Shown in pieces: positions 8,461-17,994 of a DNA stretch of 51,363 nt. A program made the translations under genes and the position numbers. Position 1 is the stretch's first letter, and each line of letters opens with the position of its first letter. This stretch comes from Alphaproteobacteria bacterium (GTDB lineage: Bacteria > Pseudomonadota > Alphaproteobacteria > Paracaedibacterales > CAITNM01). The stretch is taken from NCBI GenBank assembly GCA_947487955.1, contig CANKYV010000009.1, positions 1-51,363 on the forward strand, in the 5' to 3' direction. The notes beneath the pieces are model-generated. The model was not told the origin of the DNA. It saw nothing but the letters and a program-made list of their open reading frames with translations, and searched no databases.

Positions 8461-9900
8461 TTATTTATTCGAAAGAGCAAGTGGAGGCATTTGGGCAATG
8501 GTAAGCTGTGCCATTTTATGACCTAAACTTGCTGCTTCTCGCATTAATATCATGGCATCTTGTGCATTTAAGTGTATGCTGCCTAAGCTTAAAGCGAACA
8601 GCATTTCGGGAAGATTTTCTTTTGCTTCTTTATCGCCTAAATCGGTTGCTTTTCTGCAAAATTTTACAGCTTCTACTAAATCTTTTTGAAAACCATGCTT
8701 TCCTTCATAAAGCCAGGTTGAAACATGACGGATCATTGGTGCATTTCCAGCTTTGATTAATAAAGAAATGTCTTCAAAGGAAGTGTTTCCTTGGGCTCTT
8801 TGTAAAGCCTCATTTATGGTAGACGCATAAATTTTACTTAGCATGTTTTCTGACATTTTAGCGTAAGGTCTTCCTAAAAATTCTGCAATTTCAGAGTCAG
8901 CTGTTTTAGAAAAGAACACACGCATAATTCCTTCGTTCTCAGGAATTTCTAATCCTGGGAATAATAAAGAAGCAGTTGGGTCATACATGTATTCTAAAAC
9001 TATCGTATTTGGCGCTAATTCAAGTTGAGCAGTAATTTCTTCAGAAGAAAAATCTGCCATTGCAGAACGATGATAAATTTCAGGGAATACGTTTCTACTT
9101 CCAAGATCTAGAAGTCGAGCATTTATTTGAACTTCTTGTTCAGCAAAACGCTGTTTTCCTTCAGGGGAAAAATTTATTAGGGATTCTATAGTGCTTGTAG
9201 TATGGACTTTCCATCCTTTATATTCTCCACCAAATGGTAAGTTGCCATGAACAGGGACGAAAATATCAAACACTTTTTTAGCAAGAACAGTTGTTGTTTG
9301 ATTGGTTGTTAAAAACTGCTCCAATGCTTCGCTTAAAATTGAGTTCCATGATTTATGTTCATGTATTTCAGCATACTTCTTAACAGCCTCGATAAATTCT
9401 GAGGAAGTAAGGTTTTCTGCATTAACAGCAGCCCACTGCGTTTCAAACGTCTCATTGTCACTATTAATTGCTTTTGTTACCATTGTATCAATAGCTAAAA
9501 TGCTAGCTTGTTGAGTGGTGTGTGTTGTCTCGTTCACTCCATAAAAATCTGAAAGCATATTACGTTTGCCAGGAAATTTATGGCGTGTGCGCATTACTGA
9601 ATAAATAAGTTTTGCTGGGGATGTGTCTACTTCTCCATATTTACCTGCAAGAGTCGCTGATATTTCCTTTGTGTAGCTTTCAAAATGCGTGGTTATTTCT
9701 CCTAAAGCATCCGCCTTATCACGCTCAGTTTCTAATGTATCAACCCATTGTGCTGGGGTCATATCTTCAGGTTTAGCGAGAGATTGGTGATTATATGTAA
9801 ATTCAGGAATTCTAGTTTCTTCATGCTGCCAAACCTGACAAGTGGCATTTAGTGCTGGTAAAATAATTAACAACGTTAAAAACGTTAGGAAATTTTTCAT
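8461..9900 (-). CDS. Exported protein with C-terminal Sel1-like repeats
   Basis: A 479-residue protein I do not recognise as a whole. It starts with a clear Sec signal peptide (MKNFLTFLTLLIILPALNA). The middle 350 residues match no family I know. Near residues 395-470 there are two Sel1-like helical repeats, for example WLYEGKHGFQKDLVEAVKF followed by RKATDLGDKEAKENL. Such repeats mediate protein contacts and are common in exported proteins of host-associated bacteria. GAGGAG lies before the ATG, and a strong terminator follows, so it is a single-gene unit. A role at the host interface is only inference. Confidence 0.65.
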   Translation of the reverse strand: MKNFLTFLTLLIILPALNATCQVWQHEETRIPEFTYNHQSLAKPEDMTPAQWVDTLETERDKADALGEITTHFESYTKEISATLAGKYGEVDTSPAKLIYSVMRTRHKFPGKRNMLSDFYGVNETTHTTQQASILAIDTMVTKAINSDNETFETQWAAVNAENLTSSEFIEAVKKYAEIHEHKSWNSILSEALEQFLTTNQTTTVLAKKVFDIFVPVHGNLPFGGEYKGWKVHTTSTIESLINFSPEGKQRFAEQEVQINARLLDLGSRNVFPEIYHRSAMADFSSEEITAQLELAPNTIVLEYMYDPTASLLFPGLEIPENEGIMRVFFSKTADSEIAEFLGRPYAKMSENMLSKIYASTINEALQRAQGNTSFEDISLLIKAGNAPMIRHVSTWLYEGKHGFQKDLVEAVKFCRKATDLGDKEAKENLPEMLFALSLGSIHLNAQDAMILMREAASLGHKMAQLTIAQMPPLALSNK

Positions 9901-10054
9901 TGAGTCTCCTCTGTCTGTTATTGAACATCTTTAGCGTATTTTCTAATAAGTTAATAAATAGTTAACAAAATAAGTCTAACAACGTTGGATTTGAGATCTT
10001 GCGGTTTTATTCAAAATTCGTCACATTAATCATCAAAAATGCATAGAGAGTACA

Positions 10055-11155
10055 ATGGGATTTAACTGCGGAATTGTTGGGCTACCGAATGTTGGAAAGT
10101 CAACGCTATTTAATGCGCTTACGGCAACAGCTGCGGCACAGGCCGCAAATTACCCATTTTGTACAATTGAGCCTAATGTTGGTCGTGTGGGCGTGCCTGA
10201 TGATCGTTTAGAAATTTTGGCAAAGTTTGCAAGCTCACAAAAAATTATTCCGACTCAACTTGAGTTTGTTGATATTGCTGGTCTTGTGCGTGGAGCAAGT
10301 AAGGGGGAAGGTCTTGGTAATCAGTTTTTGGGGCATATAAGAAGTGTTGATGCTATCTTGCATGTTCTTCGATGCTTTGAAGATGATGACATTACCCATG
10401 TAGATGGGTCAGTTGACCCTATTCGCGATCTTACAACTATTGAAACAGAGCTTTTACTTGCTGATCTTGAATCACTTGAAAAACGTATTCCTAATTTAGA
10501 AAAACGTGCTCGTGGTAATGATAAAGAAGCAAAAGAAAATCTTGAAGTTATTCAAAAGGTTTTGCCTCTTTTGCAAGAAGGAAAGCCAGCAAAAGCGGCA
10601 AAAATAGATGCTACTGAAAAAAGTACTTTTGAGCAGCTACAGCTACTTACCTCTAAACCAATTCTTTATGTATGCAACGTTTCTGAGCAAGAAGCAGCAA
10701 CCGGTAATGCGTACACCGAGAAAGTCATTGCTTATGCAAAAAGCCGTGGGGACTCTGCTGTTATTATTTCTGCTGCTATTGAGGCTGAAGTTTCTAGCCT
10801 TAATGATCCTGCTGAGCAACAAGAATTTTTACAAGCTTTAGGGTTGAAAGAGACTGGATTGCGTCAAGTTATTAGAGCTGGATATGGGCTGCTTGATTTA
10901 TTGACATTTTTTACCATTGGACCAAAAGAAGCGCGCGCATGGACAGTGTATAAAGGCGCAAAAGCCCCCCAGGCTGCAGGGGCAATACATACTGACTTCG
11001 AGCGTGGGTTCATTTGTGCTGAAACGATATCTTACAAGGATTATGTTGATGCTCAGGGTGAGCAAGGGGCAAAGAATCTAGGAAAACTTCGTCAAGAAGG
11101 GCGCGATTATCTTGTGAGTGATGGAGATATTTTTCATTTTAGGTTTAATGTTTAG
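10055..11155 (+). CDS. ychF: Ribosome-binding ATPase YchF (Obg family)
   Basis: YchF is a universally conserved P-loop NTPase that binds ribosomes and prefers ATP. At 366 residues the length is normal. The P-loop is GLPNVGKST at residues 9-17, and switch regions include FVDIAGLVRGASKGEGLGN. The C-terminal TGS-like domain is present (RAGYGLLDLLTFFTIGPKEA and ARAWTVYKGAKAPQAAG). Translation starts at the ATG at 10055 after GAGAG. It stands alone on the plus strand. Confidence 0.96.
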   Translation: MGFNCGIVGLPNVGKSTLFNALTATAAAQAANYPFCTIEPNVGRVGVPDDRLEILAKFASSQKIIPTQLEFVDIAGLVRGASKGEGLGNQFLGHIRSVDAILHVLRCFEDDDITHVDGSVDPIRDLTTIETELLLADLESLEKRIPNLEKRARGNDKEAKENLEVIQKVLPLLQEGKPAKAAKIDATEKSTFEQLQLLTSKPILYVCNVSEQEAATGNAYTEKVIAYAKSRGDSAVIISAAIEAEVSSLNDPAEQQEFLQALGLKETGLRQVIRAGYGLLDLLTFFTIGPKEARAWTVYKGAKAPQAAGAIHTDFERGFICAETISYKDYVDAQGEQGAKNLGKLRQEGRDYLVSDGDIFHFRFNV

Positions 11156-11301
11156 GTTATTCTAGTTTGAGTGAAATTTTTAAAGATATTTCACCTGTTA
11201 AATATTCATTTATACACTATCATTGCGTTTTGTTCTTGAATTTTTCAAAAAACACGGCTAAATCTTAACCACAATTAACATATTAACTCAGTGAAGGTTT
11301 C

Positions 11302-11538
11302 ATGTCTGATATTACCGCACGCGTAAAACAAATTGTGGTTGAGCATCTTGGTGTAGATGCATCTAAGGTTGTTGATGGGGCAAATTTTGTTGACGATCTT
11401 GGCGCAGATAGTCTTGATCAAGTAGAGCTTGTGATGAAGTTCGAAGAAGAATTTAAATGTGAAATTCCTGATGATGCCGCACAAACGCTAACAACTGTTG
11501 GCAAGGCTATAGAGTTTCTTCAGGAAAAAATTAATTAA
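11302..11538 (+). CDS. acpP: Acyl carrier protein
   Basis: AcpP carries acyl intermediates of fatty-acid synthesis on a phosphopantetheine arm. The 78-residue acidic protein contains the attachment motif [10 protein letters not shown], with the modified serine around residue 37. The ATG at 11302 follows GAAGG. fabF starts five bases after its stop, so the two are co-transcribed, as in many bacteria. Confidence 0.97.
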   Translation: MSDITARVKQIVVEHLGVDASKVVDGANFVDDLGADSLDQVELVMKFEEEFKCEIPDDAAQTLTTVGKAIEFLQEKIN

Positions 11539-11543
11539 ATACA

Positions 11544-12818
11544 ATGAGAAGAGTCGTTGTTACTGGTGTTGGCGCCATTACGCCACTGGCAAATGGTGCC
11601 CAACTAACTTGGGAAAAGCTAATCTCTAGTCAATCTGGCATTCGCACGATTGATGCTTTTGATGTGTCGGATCTCTCAGCAAAAATTGCTGGGTTGGTTC
11701 CACTTCAACCAAGTGATGCGCCAATACAACCAGGACTCTTTAATGCTTCTGACTACCTAGAGCCTAAAGAACAACGAAAAATTGACCGTTTTATTTTGTA
11801 TGCCATAGCGGCTGCAGATGAAGCGGTTAAAGATTCTGGATGGCAGCCTACCGATAGTGAAGGCAGAGAACGCACAGGCGTAACCATTGGTTCAGGAATC
11901 GGGGGGCTTCCGTGGATTTATGATACGTCGGTGACTTTGCTTCAGCAAGGTGCACGACGCGTTAGCCCTTTCTTTATTCCAGCAAGTCTAATTAACTTAG
12001 CATCAGGCCAAGTTTCAATTCGTCATGGATTTCAAGGACCAAATCATGCGGTTGTCACTGCTTGTGCAACAGGCGCCCATTCTATTGGTGACGCAGCCCG
12101 CATGATTATGCTTGATGATGCAGACGTTATGATTGCAGGCGGAGCAGAAGCAGCCGTTTGTCGCGCTGGCATGGCTGGATTCGCTGCCTCTCGTACTCTT
12201 TCTACAGCATTTAATGACACACCGACAAAAGCTTCTCGCCCTTGGGATAGAAACCGTGATGGTTTCGTCATGGGTGAAGGCTCAGGAATTGTTGTCTTAG
12301 AAGAATATGAACATGCAAAAAAACGTGGTGCTAAAATTTATGCGGAAGTTCTTGGCTATGGTATGTCTGGTGACGCCCATCATATCACTTCGCCTGCTGA
12401 AGATGGTGGCGGTGCTTTCCGTGCCATGCGCGCTGCCTTAAAAAATGCAAGCCTTGCACCAAAAGAGATTGATTATATCAACGCTCACGGTACCTCCACA
12501 CCAGTTGGTGATCCTATTGAAGTTACAGCCATAAAGCGCCTATTTGGTGATCACAGCTACAAATTAGCGGTGTCATCAACCAAGTCTGCAACTGGTCACC
12601 TGTTAGGTGCTGCTGGCGCTGTAGAGTCAATTTTTTCTATTTTTGCTATGCAGCATGGGGTTGTGCCGCCGACGCTGAACCTTGATGAACCATCTGAGGG
12701 TTGTGACCTTAATTTTGTTCCTCACACAGCCCAGGAAAAGAAGCTTAATTATGTTATGTCAAACTCGTTCGGGTTTGGCGGAACAAACGCATCTTTAATT
12801 TTTGGAAAAGCTCCTTAA
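11544..12818 (+). CDS. fabF: 3-oxoacyl-ACP synthase II (KAS II)
   Basis: FabF condenses malonyl-ACP with growing acyl-ACP chains in type II fatty-acid synthesis. All catalytic residues are visible: Cys174 in VTACATGAHS, one histidine in NAHGTSTPVGD and the second in SATGHLLGAAGA. The C-terminal SNSFGFGGTNAS motif is also present. At 424 residues it is full length. It follows acpP at once and uses its product as substrate. The gene ends ten bases before the convergent exported-protein gene. Confidence 0.97.
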   Translation: MRRVVVTGVGAITPLANGAQLTWEKLISSQSGIRTIDAFDVSDLSAKIAGLVPLQPSDAPIQPGLFNASDYLEPKEQRKIDRFILYAIAAADEAVKDSGWQPTDSEGRERTGVTIGSGIGGLPWIYDTSVTLLQQGARRVSPFFIPASLINLASGQVSIRHGFQGPNHAVVTACATGAHSIGDAARMIMLDDADVMIAGGAEAAVCRAGMAGFAASRTLSTAFNDTPTKASRPWDRNRDGFVMGEGSGIVVLEEYEHAKKRGAKIYAEVLGYGMSGDAHHITSPAEDGGGAFRAMRAALKNASLAPKEIDYINAHGTSTPVGDPIEVTAIKRLFGDHSYKLAVSSTKSATGHLLGAAGAVESIFSIFAMQHGVVPPTLNLDEPSEGCDLNFVPHTAQEKKLNYVMSNSFGFGGTNASLIFGKAP

Positions 12819-12827
12819 ATTACAGAG

Positions 12828-13280
12828 CTACGCTGCAGGTGCTGCATTGCGTACGGCATCTGTACCTGATGGATTTGGATTTAGGAGTTTTAAGTCAAGA
12901 TCGGCTTCCCTCAAAGATTCATCTTCGTTAGGACCTTGACCTGAAATTGGTCCATATTTTAAATCTTCTATCGATTCTTGCGTGTGAAGTTCGGCACGTG
13001 CAGGGCTAGGAACATCAGCTCCTGCTAGAATTACCTTATTCTTATTTTCTAAGGCTTTTGCCGGATCTTCTATGGGTCCTTCTAGTACTTCAGCTTCAGA
13101 AGTCACACTTGGAGTAATTTCTGAATGCTCTAAAATTTTACCATTTTTCTGTTCTGGAGCTTCAGGTTTTGCATGCGGCGTAAACATAGAGGCAAGATAT
13201 TTTTCAAAAAAACCATCAGGCATGTCTGCGTACAGTGCAGACGCTAACACAAGCAAACAACTGCAAAATAATGTTTTCAT
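12828..13280 (-). CDS. Small exported, probably disordered acidic protein
   Basis: I do not recognise this protein. I chose the ATG at 13280, which gives MKTLFCSCLLVLASALYA, a standard Sec signal peptide, and has GAGG upstream. A longer frame from 13307 is less likely. The mature part of about 130 residues is rich in E, D, P, A and N, with no predicted hydrophobic core. It ends in LNPNPSGTDAVRNAAPAA. It is probably unfolded in the periplasm or outside the cell. No lipobox is present. Function unknown. Confidence 0.55.
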   Translation of the reverse strand: MKTLFCSCLLVLASALYADMPDGFFEKYLASMFTPHAKPEAPEQKNGKILEHSEITPSVTSEAEVLEGPIEDPAKALENKNKVILAGADVPSPARAELHTQESIEDLKYGPISGQGPNEDESLREADLDLKLLNPNPSGTDAVRNAAPAA

Positions 13281-13386
13281 TATCGCCTCAAATTTATTCG
13301 TTATCATACAGATTACGCTGAGAACGTTAACATTTGTTTAATGAATTAATGTTTAAATCATGATATAGATAAAATTAGATTATAAT

Positions 13387-13956
13387 GTGATTAAAAATTT
13401 AAATTTATTAGTCATAGCAACTATATTTGCGTCATACCTTGAGGCTACAACTAAATATATTTGTGGGCCAGAAATAGAAGGTGCTAATGCTAGGTTTGAT
13501 ACTATAAGTATGGGTAAGGCTGGAGGGTTTAGTGGTTATCGTGATCCCAATGATGGCGTAAAAATTCTTCACATTACACTTGAATCATCAGACCCTATTG
13601 TTGAGGCGAATATTGTTCCTACCTATTCCACATATGATGGAATTGAGGATGAAATTAGCTCTATGCCTTACTTACCAGCTTGGATTGAAACCTTGTATAT
13701 AAGTGGTGATGCAACAGACTGGGCAACGCTTGTTTTGGGTAACTCAGGCCACACTATATATGGTCCTACTCTTGCTCCAAGCGCTTATGGTTTACCAACG
13801 CCTGCACCAGGAACAAAAGTTGTCTTTTCTTTAGATAAATCTCCATTAATTATTCCACAAGTTTGGTTTCAAGGAGATTTACCTGTTGGATGCACAATAG
13901 TGGTTAAAGATGGTTCACAAACCCCTTACGCTGACATTATTAAAGTTAGTGAATAA
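13387..13956 (+). CDS. Exported protein, short member of a two-gene unrecognised family
   Basis: A 189-residue protein with a signal peptide (MIKNLNLLVIATIFASYLEA) and no recognised domain. Its mature part aligns with residues ~255-400 of the larger exported protein at 17995-19635. Shared elements are FDTISMGKAGGFSGY against HDTIMIGGTGGFEGF, MPYLPAWIETLYISGD against LPYLPTHIEEIWFTGD, and VWFQGDLPVGC against TWFQGGLPAGC. The start is a GTG that lies directly after TATAAT and lacks a clear ribosome site, so the exact start is uncertain. No homology-based function is known to me. Confidence 0.6.
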   Translation: MIKNLNLLVIATIFASYLEATTKYICGPEIEGANARFDTISMGKAGGFSGYRDPNDGVKILHITLESSDPIVEANIVPTYSTYDGIEDEISSMPYLPAWIETLYISGDATDWATLVLGNSGHTIYGPTLAPSAYGLPTPAPGTKVVFSLDKSPLIIPQVWFQGDLPVGCTIVVKDGSQTPYADIIKVSE

Positions 13957-13986
13957 TGGTGAGTCACTCAGGGAAAAAAATCTCAG

Positions 13987-15105
13987 CTAAGGCTTTGGTC
14001 TTATCCAGCCAGTTGGGAGATCTCGATTAATATTAACGCTAATTGGGCTGTTCAAAATATCATCTATAGAGTCCTTAGGTGTTTTTAAGGTAACAGAAAT
14101 CTGACTTGCTTCTACTGCTTTTGATGCGACTGGTTTAGCTTTAATTTTTGCTTTTTTGTTATTTCTTCGTTTAGGTTTGATGGTAGATTTTTCTATCTCT
14201 TGTGGTTGTTCTTCAACCTTTGTTTCGTCAATTTTTTCAACTATTGCATCAATATCATCTTGTGTTGCCGTAATGGCTTGCATTCTAGGTGTTGCGTTAA
14301 GTTTTTTGAATGCTTTTTCCATAAGTTCTGCTGCTTTTTTGTCGCGTGAAACAGATGTTTGTCCGCCAAGTACTACAGCAAAAACACGAATAGGCTTGCC
14401 ATCAATGCCAACCCGTTGAGCAGACACACTGATGTTGAAACGTGATGCAAAGGTAAATCCGGTTTTAATTCCATCAGCGCCTGTAAAGGAATTAAGCATG
14501 CGATTATGGTTGCGTATTGGCTTACCGTTGTAGTGAAATTTTTTTGCTTTGAAATATGAAAATTCATTGGGAAAATCTCTGTAAAGGGCGCGGGCTAAGA
14601 TCATCATATCTCTGGCTGTAGTGATTTGTCTTTTATTGGGTAACCCAGTTGGGTTATAAAATTTTGTCTTGGTCATGCCTAATTCTTTTGCTTTTTTATT
14701 CATTACTGCTGCAAAATTTTCAACACTTCCACAAAGTCCTTCAGCAATAACTATCGACACGTCGTTAGCCGATCTAGTAACGAGAGCATAAATAATATCT
14801 TTTACATTAATTGTTTCGCCCATTTTTAGCCACAAATTACAGGGTTCTTGCATTGTTGCAAGTTTTGATACAGAAAATCTTGTTTGAAGAGTTATTTTTC
14901 CAGCGCGAAGCGCTTCAAAAATTAGGTATAATGTCATCTTTTTAGTCAGTGATGCAGGAGGGCGTATTTCATCGGCACGGTGACTTGCCATAATTTTTCC
15001 AGATTGACCGTCGACGATAAGGTAAGCAAAGTTATTAGCATACGCGGCAGAAGAAAATAAAAGAACAAATATAAAACAAAAAATATAACTAAAAATCTTT
15101 TTCAC
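13987..15105 (-). CDS. D-alanyl-D-alanine carboxypeptidase (PBP5/6 type)
   Basis: A penicillin-binding carboxypeptidase that trims the terminal D-Ala from peptidoglycan stem peptides in the periplasm. The signal peptide ends in SSAAYA. The S11 motifs are all present: SLTK near residue 53, SAN near residue 112 and KTG in DGIKTGFT. The 372-residue protein has a lysine- and proline-rich C-terminal tail ending in TGWIRPKP in place of the usual amphipathic membrane anchor. That tail includes KDSIDDILNS, echoed in TolA and RlpA. The start is a GTG at 15105 with GGAG upstream. A second paralogue lies at 39936-41159. Confidence 0.9.
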   Translation of the reverse strand: MKKIFSYIFCFIFVLLFSSAAYANNFAYLIVDGQSGKIMASHRADEIRPPASLTKKMTLYLIFEALRAGKITLQTRFSVSKLATMQEPCNLWLKMGETINVKDIIYALVTRSANDVSIVIAEGLCGSVENFAAVMNKKAKELGMTKTKFYNPTGLPNKRQITTARDMMILARALYRDFPNEFSYFKAKKFHYNGKPIRNHNRMLNSFTGADGIKTGFTFASRFNISVSAQRVGIDGKPIRVFAVVLGGQTSVSRDKKAAELMEKAFKKLNATPRMQAITATQDDIDAIVEKIDETKVEEQPQEIEKSTIKPKRRNNKKAKIKAKPVASKAVEASQISVTLKTPKDSIDDILNSPISVNINRDLPTGWIRPKP

Positions 15106-15189
15106 TCATTTCTCCGCAATCAACTCAATTATTAGGATATCAAAAAAATCTACTAATCAAAAGACGAATTGAGAAAAAATCTACAATGA

Positions 15190-17787
15190 TTATTTGCCAA
15201 ATAAGTATGTTTTTTCAAGAATTAGCTCTTTGTTTCTATTTTGGCCTTTATTTGCATGCTCTTTTAATTCATACAAAGTTTGCAATGCTTGGCGAGGAGA
15301 TAAATCATCAGGCTTAATGCCGCGTAAAAATTTTAATAAGTTTGATTCCTCAGAAGAGATTTTGAAAATTTCTACGGGTTCTCTAGATAGCATTACCGGA
15401 GAGTTCGACTTTTTTAAAAACTCTTGAGCTCGAGCAATAACAATTTTCGGAAGGCCTGCTAGTTCAGCAACGTGAATTCCGTACGATTTATCGGCAGTGC
15501 CTTCAATTACTTCATGAAGAAAAATAACCTTTCCTTCATGCTCAATGATTTTCATGGTTAAAAGGCTAATAGGGTGGTTTTGTGCTAAATCAACTAATTC
15601 ATGATAGTGAGTTGCGAAAATACAGCGTGATTTTATAGTATTAATAATGTGTTCACTGACTGCGTTTGCTATAGCTAAGCCATCTTGAGTTGATGTGCCT
15701 CGACCAATTTCATCCAATATAATAAACGAACGATCAGTTGCTTGGTGTAAAATACTTGCAGTTTCAACCATTTCTACCATAAAAGTAGATCGTCCTGCTG
15801 CTAGATCATCGGCGGCACCAATACGAGAGAATATTTGGTCTACCCAGCCGATTTCAGCTTGCGTTGCTGGAATAAATAACCCGCAATGTGCCATCCATAT
15901 AATCAATGCGTTTTGACGAAGGTAAGTGCTTTTACCTGCCATATTTGGTCCCGTTAAAAGGGCAAAGGGTTGCACAGAAAGATTGCAATTATTAGGGGTG
16001 AAAGTATTAGAAGTGAAGGTTTCTATAATTGGGTGACGACCACCTTCAATGTTGAGGATAATAGAATCACTTAACAAAGGACGTGAAAAATTTTTAGAAA
16101 TTGCCAGTTCTGCCATACTGCTCATTACATCGATTTCTGCTATCAACGAAGCTAAGCGTTCTAGCTGTTCTTTATGATTTAAAATTTGAGCGCATAATTC
16201 TTTAAATATTTTAATTTCTTGAGCAATTGTTGACGCTGCCGCATGTTCGAGCTTTGATGCTAACTCTTGCAGTTCGCTGGTCATATATCTAGCGCCATTA
16301 CTGATTGCTTGGCGGTGAAAGAATGTGGTAGGTATTTTGCTTAAATGGTTAGCCCCAACTTCAATATAATATCCAATGAGGTTGTTGGTTTTTATTTTTA
16401 AATTTGAAATACCTGTTTCTATTTGATAGCGCTGTTCTAATGATTTTAACTGTTGATGACCATGATCACGCATATAGCGTAGTTCGTCTAAAGCAGAATC
16501 GATGTTAGCTTTGATGAGTCCGCCATCATGTAAAACTGCAGGTAAGTGATCCTCTAAAGTCTGTTCTAATGTATTCATCAATTCTAGAGGAACATCAAGA
16601 ATCCAAAAAGGTTGCTGGGTTAGTGTTTCTTTTACAGCTTGGGCTACGGATAAGGTTTGTGAGATAGCTTTTAAATCTCGTGGTAATGCTCTTTCTAATG
16701 CGATGCGAATCAAAGAGCGTTCACTATCGGGGCAATGAGTGAACGATTTTCGTACTGACGAGCGTTCAGTGCTATTTTTTATAAACCAATCAATTTTATC
16801 TAAGCGTTGATTTAAAACGGTAAGATCATTTATAGGATGAGTTAGTATCTCGAAAAAAAGCCTTCCACTAACAGCAGTTTGGGTGTTGTCTAGAGTATGC
16901 AATAATGACCCTTCAAAGGTGCCTTTTAACGTGCGAGTGATTTCAAGATTTCGGCACGATTGCGCGTCAATTTTTACAAATTTGTGAGTGATTACAAGTT
17001 TTGGCGTGCGTAAGTACTGGTGCTGATCTTGTTGAGTTAAATGTATGTAATCACATAAAACGCCAGCTGCTTGAATAAGCCTAGGTTCATTAAGACCAAA
17101 AACCTCAGTACTAATAACCTTGAAAGATTTTAATAATTGGTTTTGTGCGCTGTTAAAATTAAATCGAGTATCAGCTAAGGGTTTAATAATTTTTTTAAAT
17201 TCATTAAATGCATCTAAATCAAGTGATTGCCAGATGCTTTCAGGCATAAGAATTTCAGCAGGGTCTAATTGATAAAGTGTATTTATTAAGGATTTCACTT
17301 CTATATCTGATACACAAAAAGTGCCAGTTGAGATATCAGTCCAAGCTATGCCTATACGTTGAGTTTTTTTATCAGTCGGGCTGATAGCTATTAAATAGTT
17401 TGCCTTTTTAGGAGATAGTAGGTTTTCTTCTGTAAGAGTGCCAGGCGTTATGATACGTACAACGCCACGTTCTAATGGGCCTTTTTTCCCTTTTGATTTG
17501 GCTTGTTCTGGGGTTTCAATTTGCTCGCAAACAGCAACGCGAAATCCTTTTTCTATAAGTTTTAATAGATACACTTCATGAGAGTGTACAGGTACTCCTG
17601 CCATAGGAATTGGCTGTCCAGCGTTTTGTCCGCGTTTTGTTAATGCAATATCTAGAGCAGCAGAAGCTTGAACAGCATCTTCATAAAAAAGTTCGTAAAA
17701 ATCACCCATGCGATAGAACAATAAGCAGTCTTTATGTTGCTGCTTAATTTCATTGTACTGCGCCATCATAGGTGTTTGAGATGTCAT
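15190..17787 (-). CDS. mutS: DNA mismatch repair ATPase MutS
   Basis: MutS recognises mismatches and starts methyl-independent or methyl-directed repair together with MutL. At 865 residues it is full length. The mismatch-binding domain has the Phe-x-Glu motif in [11 protein letters not shown] near residue 30. The ATPase core shows Walker [10 protein letters not shown] and the signature region [20 protein letters not shown]. Walker [17 protein letters not shown] and the FATHYHEL switch follow. It stands between two exported-protein genes and is transcribed alone on the minus strand. MutL is not in the window. Confidence 0.97.
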   Translation of the reverse strand: MTSQTPMMAQYNEIKQQHKDCLLFYRMGDFYELFYEDAVQASAALDIALTKRGQNAGQPIPMAGVPVHSHEVYLLKLIEKGFRVAVCEQIETPEQAKSKGKKGPLERGVVRIITPGTLTEENLLSPKKANYLIAISPTDKKTQRIGIAWTDISTGTFCVSDIEVKSLINTLYQLDPAEILMPESIWQSLDLDAFNEFKKIIKPLADTRFNFNSAQNQLLKSFKVISTEVFGLNEPRLIQAAGVLCDYIHLTQQDQHQYLRTPKLVITHKFVKIDAQSCRNLEITRTLKGTFEGSLLHTLDNTQTAVSGRLFFEILTHPINDLTVLNQRLDKIDWFIKNSTERSSVRKSFTHCPDSERSLIRIALERALPRDLKAISQTLSVAQAVKETLTQQPFWILDVPLELMNTLEQTLEDHLPAVLHDGGLIKANIDSALDELRYMRDHGHQQLKSLEQRYQIETGISNLKIKTNNLIGYYIEVGANHLSKIPTTFFHRQAISNGARYMTSELQELASKLEHAAASTIAQEIKIFKELCAQILNHKEQLERLASLIAEIDVMSSMAELAISKNFSRPLLSDSIILNIEGGRHPIIETFTSNTFTPNNCNLSVQPFALLTGPNMAGKSTYLRQNALIIWMAHCGLFIPATQAEIGWVDQIFSRIGAADDLAAGRSTFMVEMVETASILHQATDRSFIILDEIGRGTSTQDGLAIANAVSEHIINTIKSRCIFATHYHELVDLAQNHPISLLTMKIIEHEGKVIFLHEVIEGTADKSYGIHVAELAGLPKIVIARAQEFLKKSNSPVMLSREPVEIFKISSEESNLLKFLRGIKPDDLSPRQALQTLYELKEHANKGQNRNKELILEKTYLFGK

Positions 17788-17994
17788 AATTTTTTAAGAG
17801 AAAGCACTGCGTTTCTTATAGCAAAATTTTTAAAGGATGTCCTGATAACTTGTTCTTTTGAAGGAAAATGACAGAGGGCCTAACTGCATAAAATTTACTT
17901 AAAATTTTAATTAAATTAACTGTTTATTTACCGTTGGCAACTAACCTTAGCAGTAGAAGGGCATCCTTCAAATAGAAATTAGGAGATTAGTACT

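Noticed and set aside
12044-12271. Minus-strand frame inside fabF
   Set aside because: Shadow of a strongly conserved gene; no start signal.
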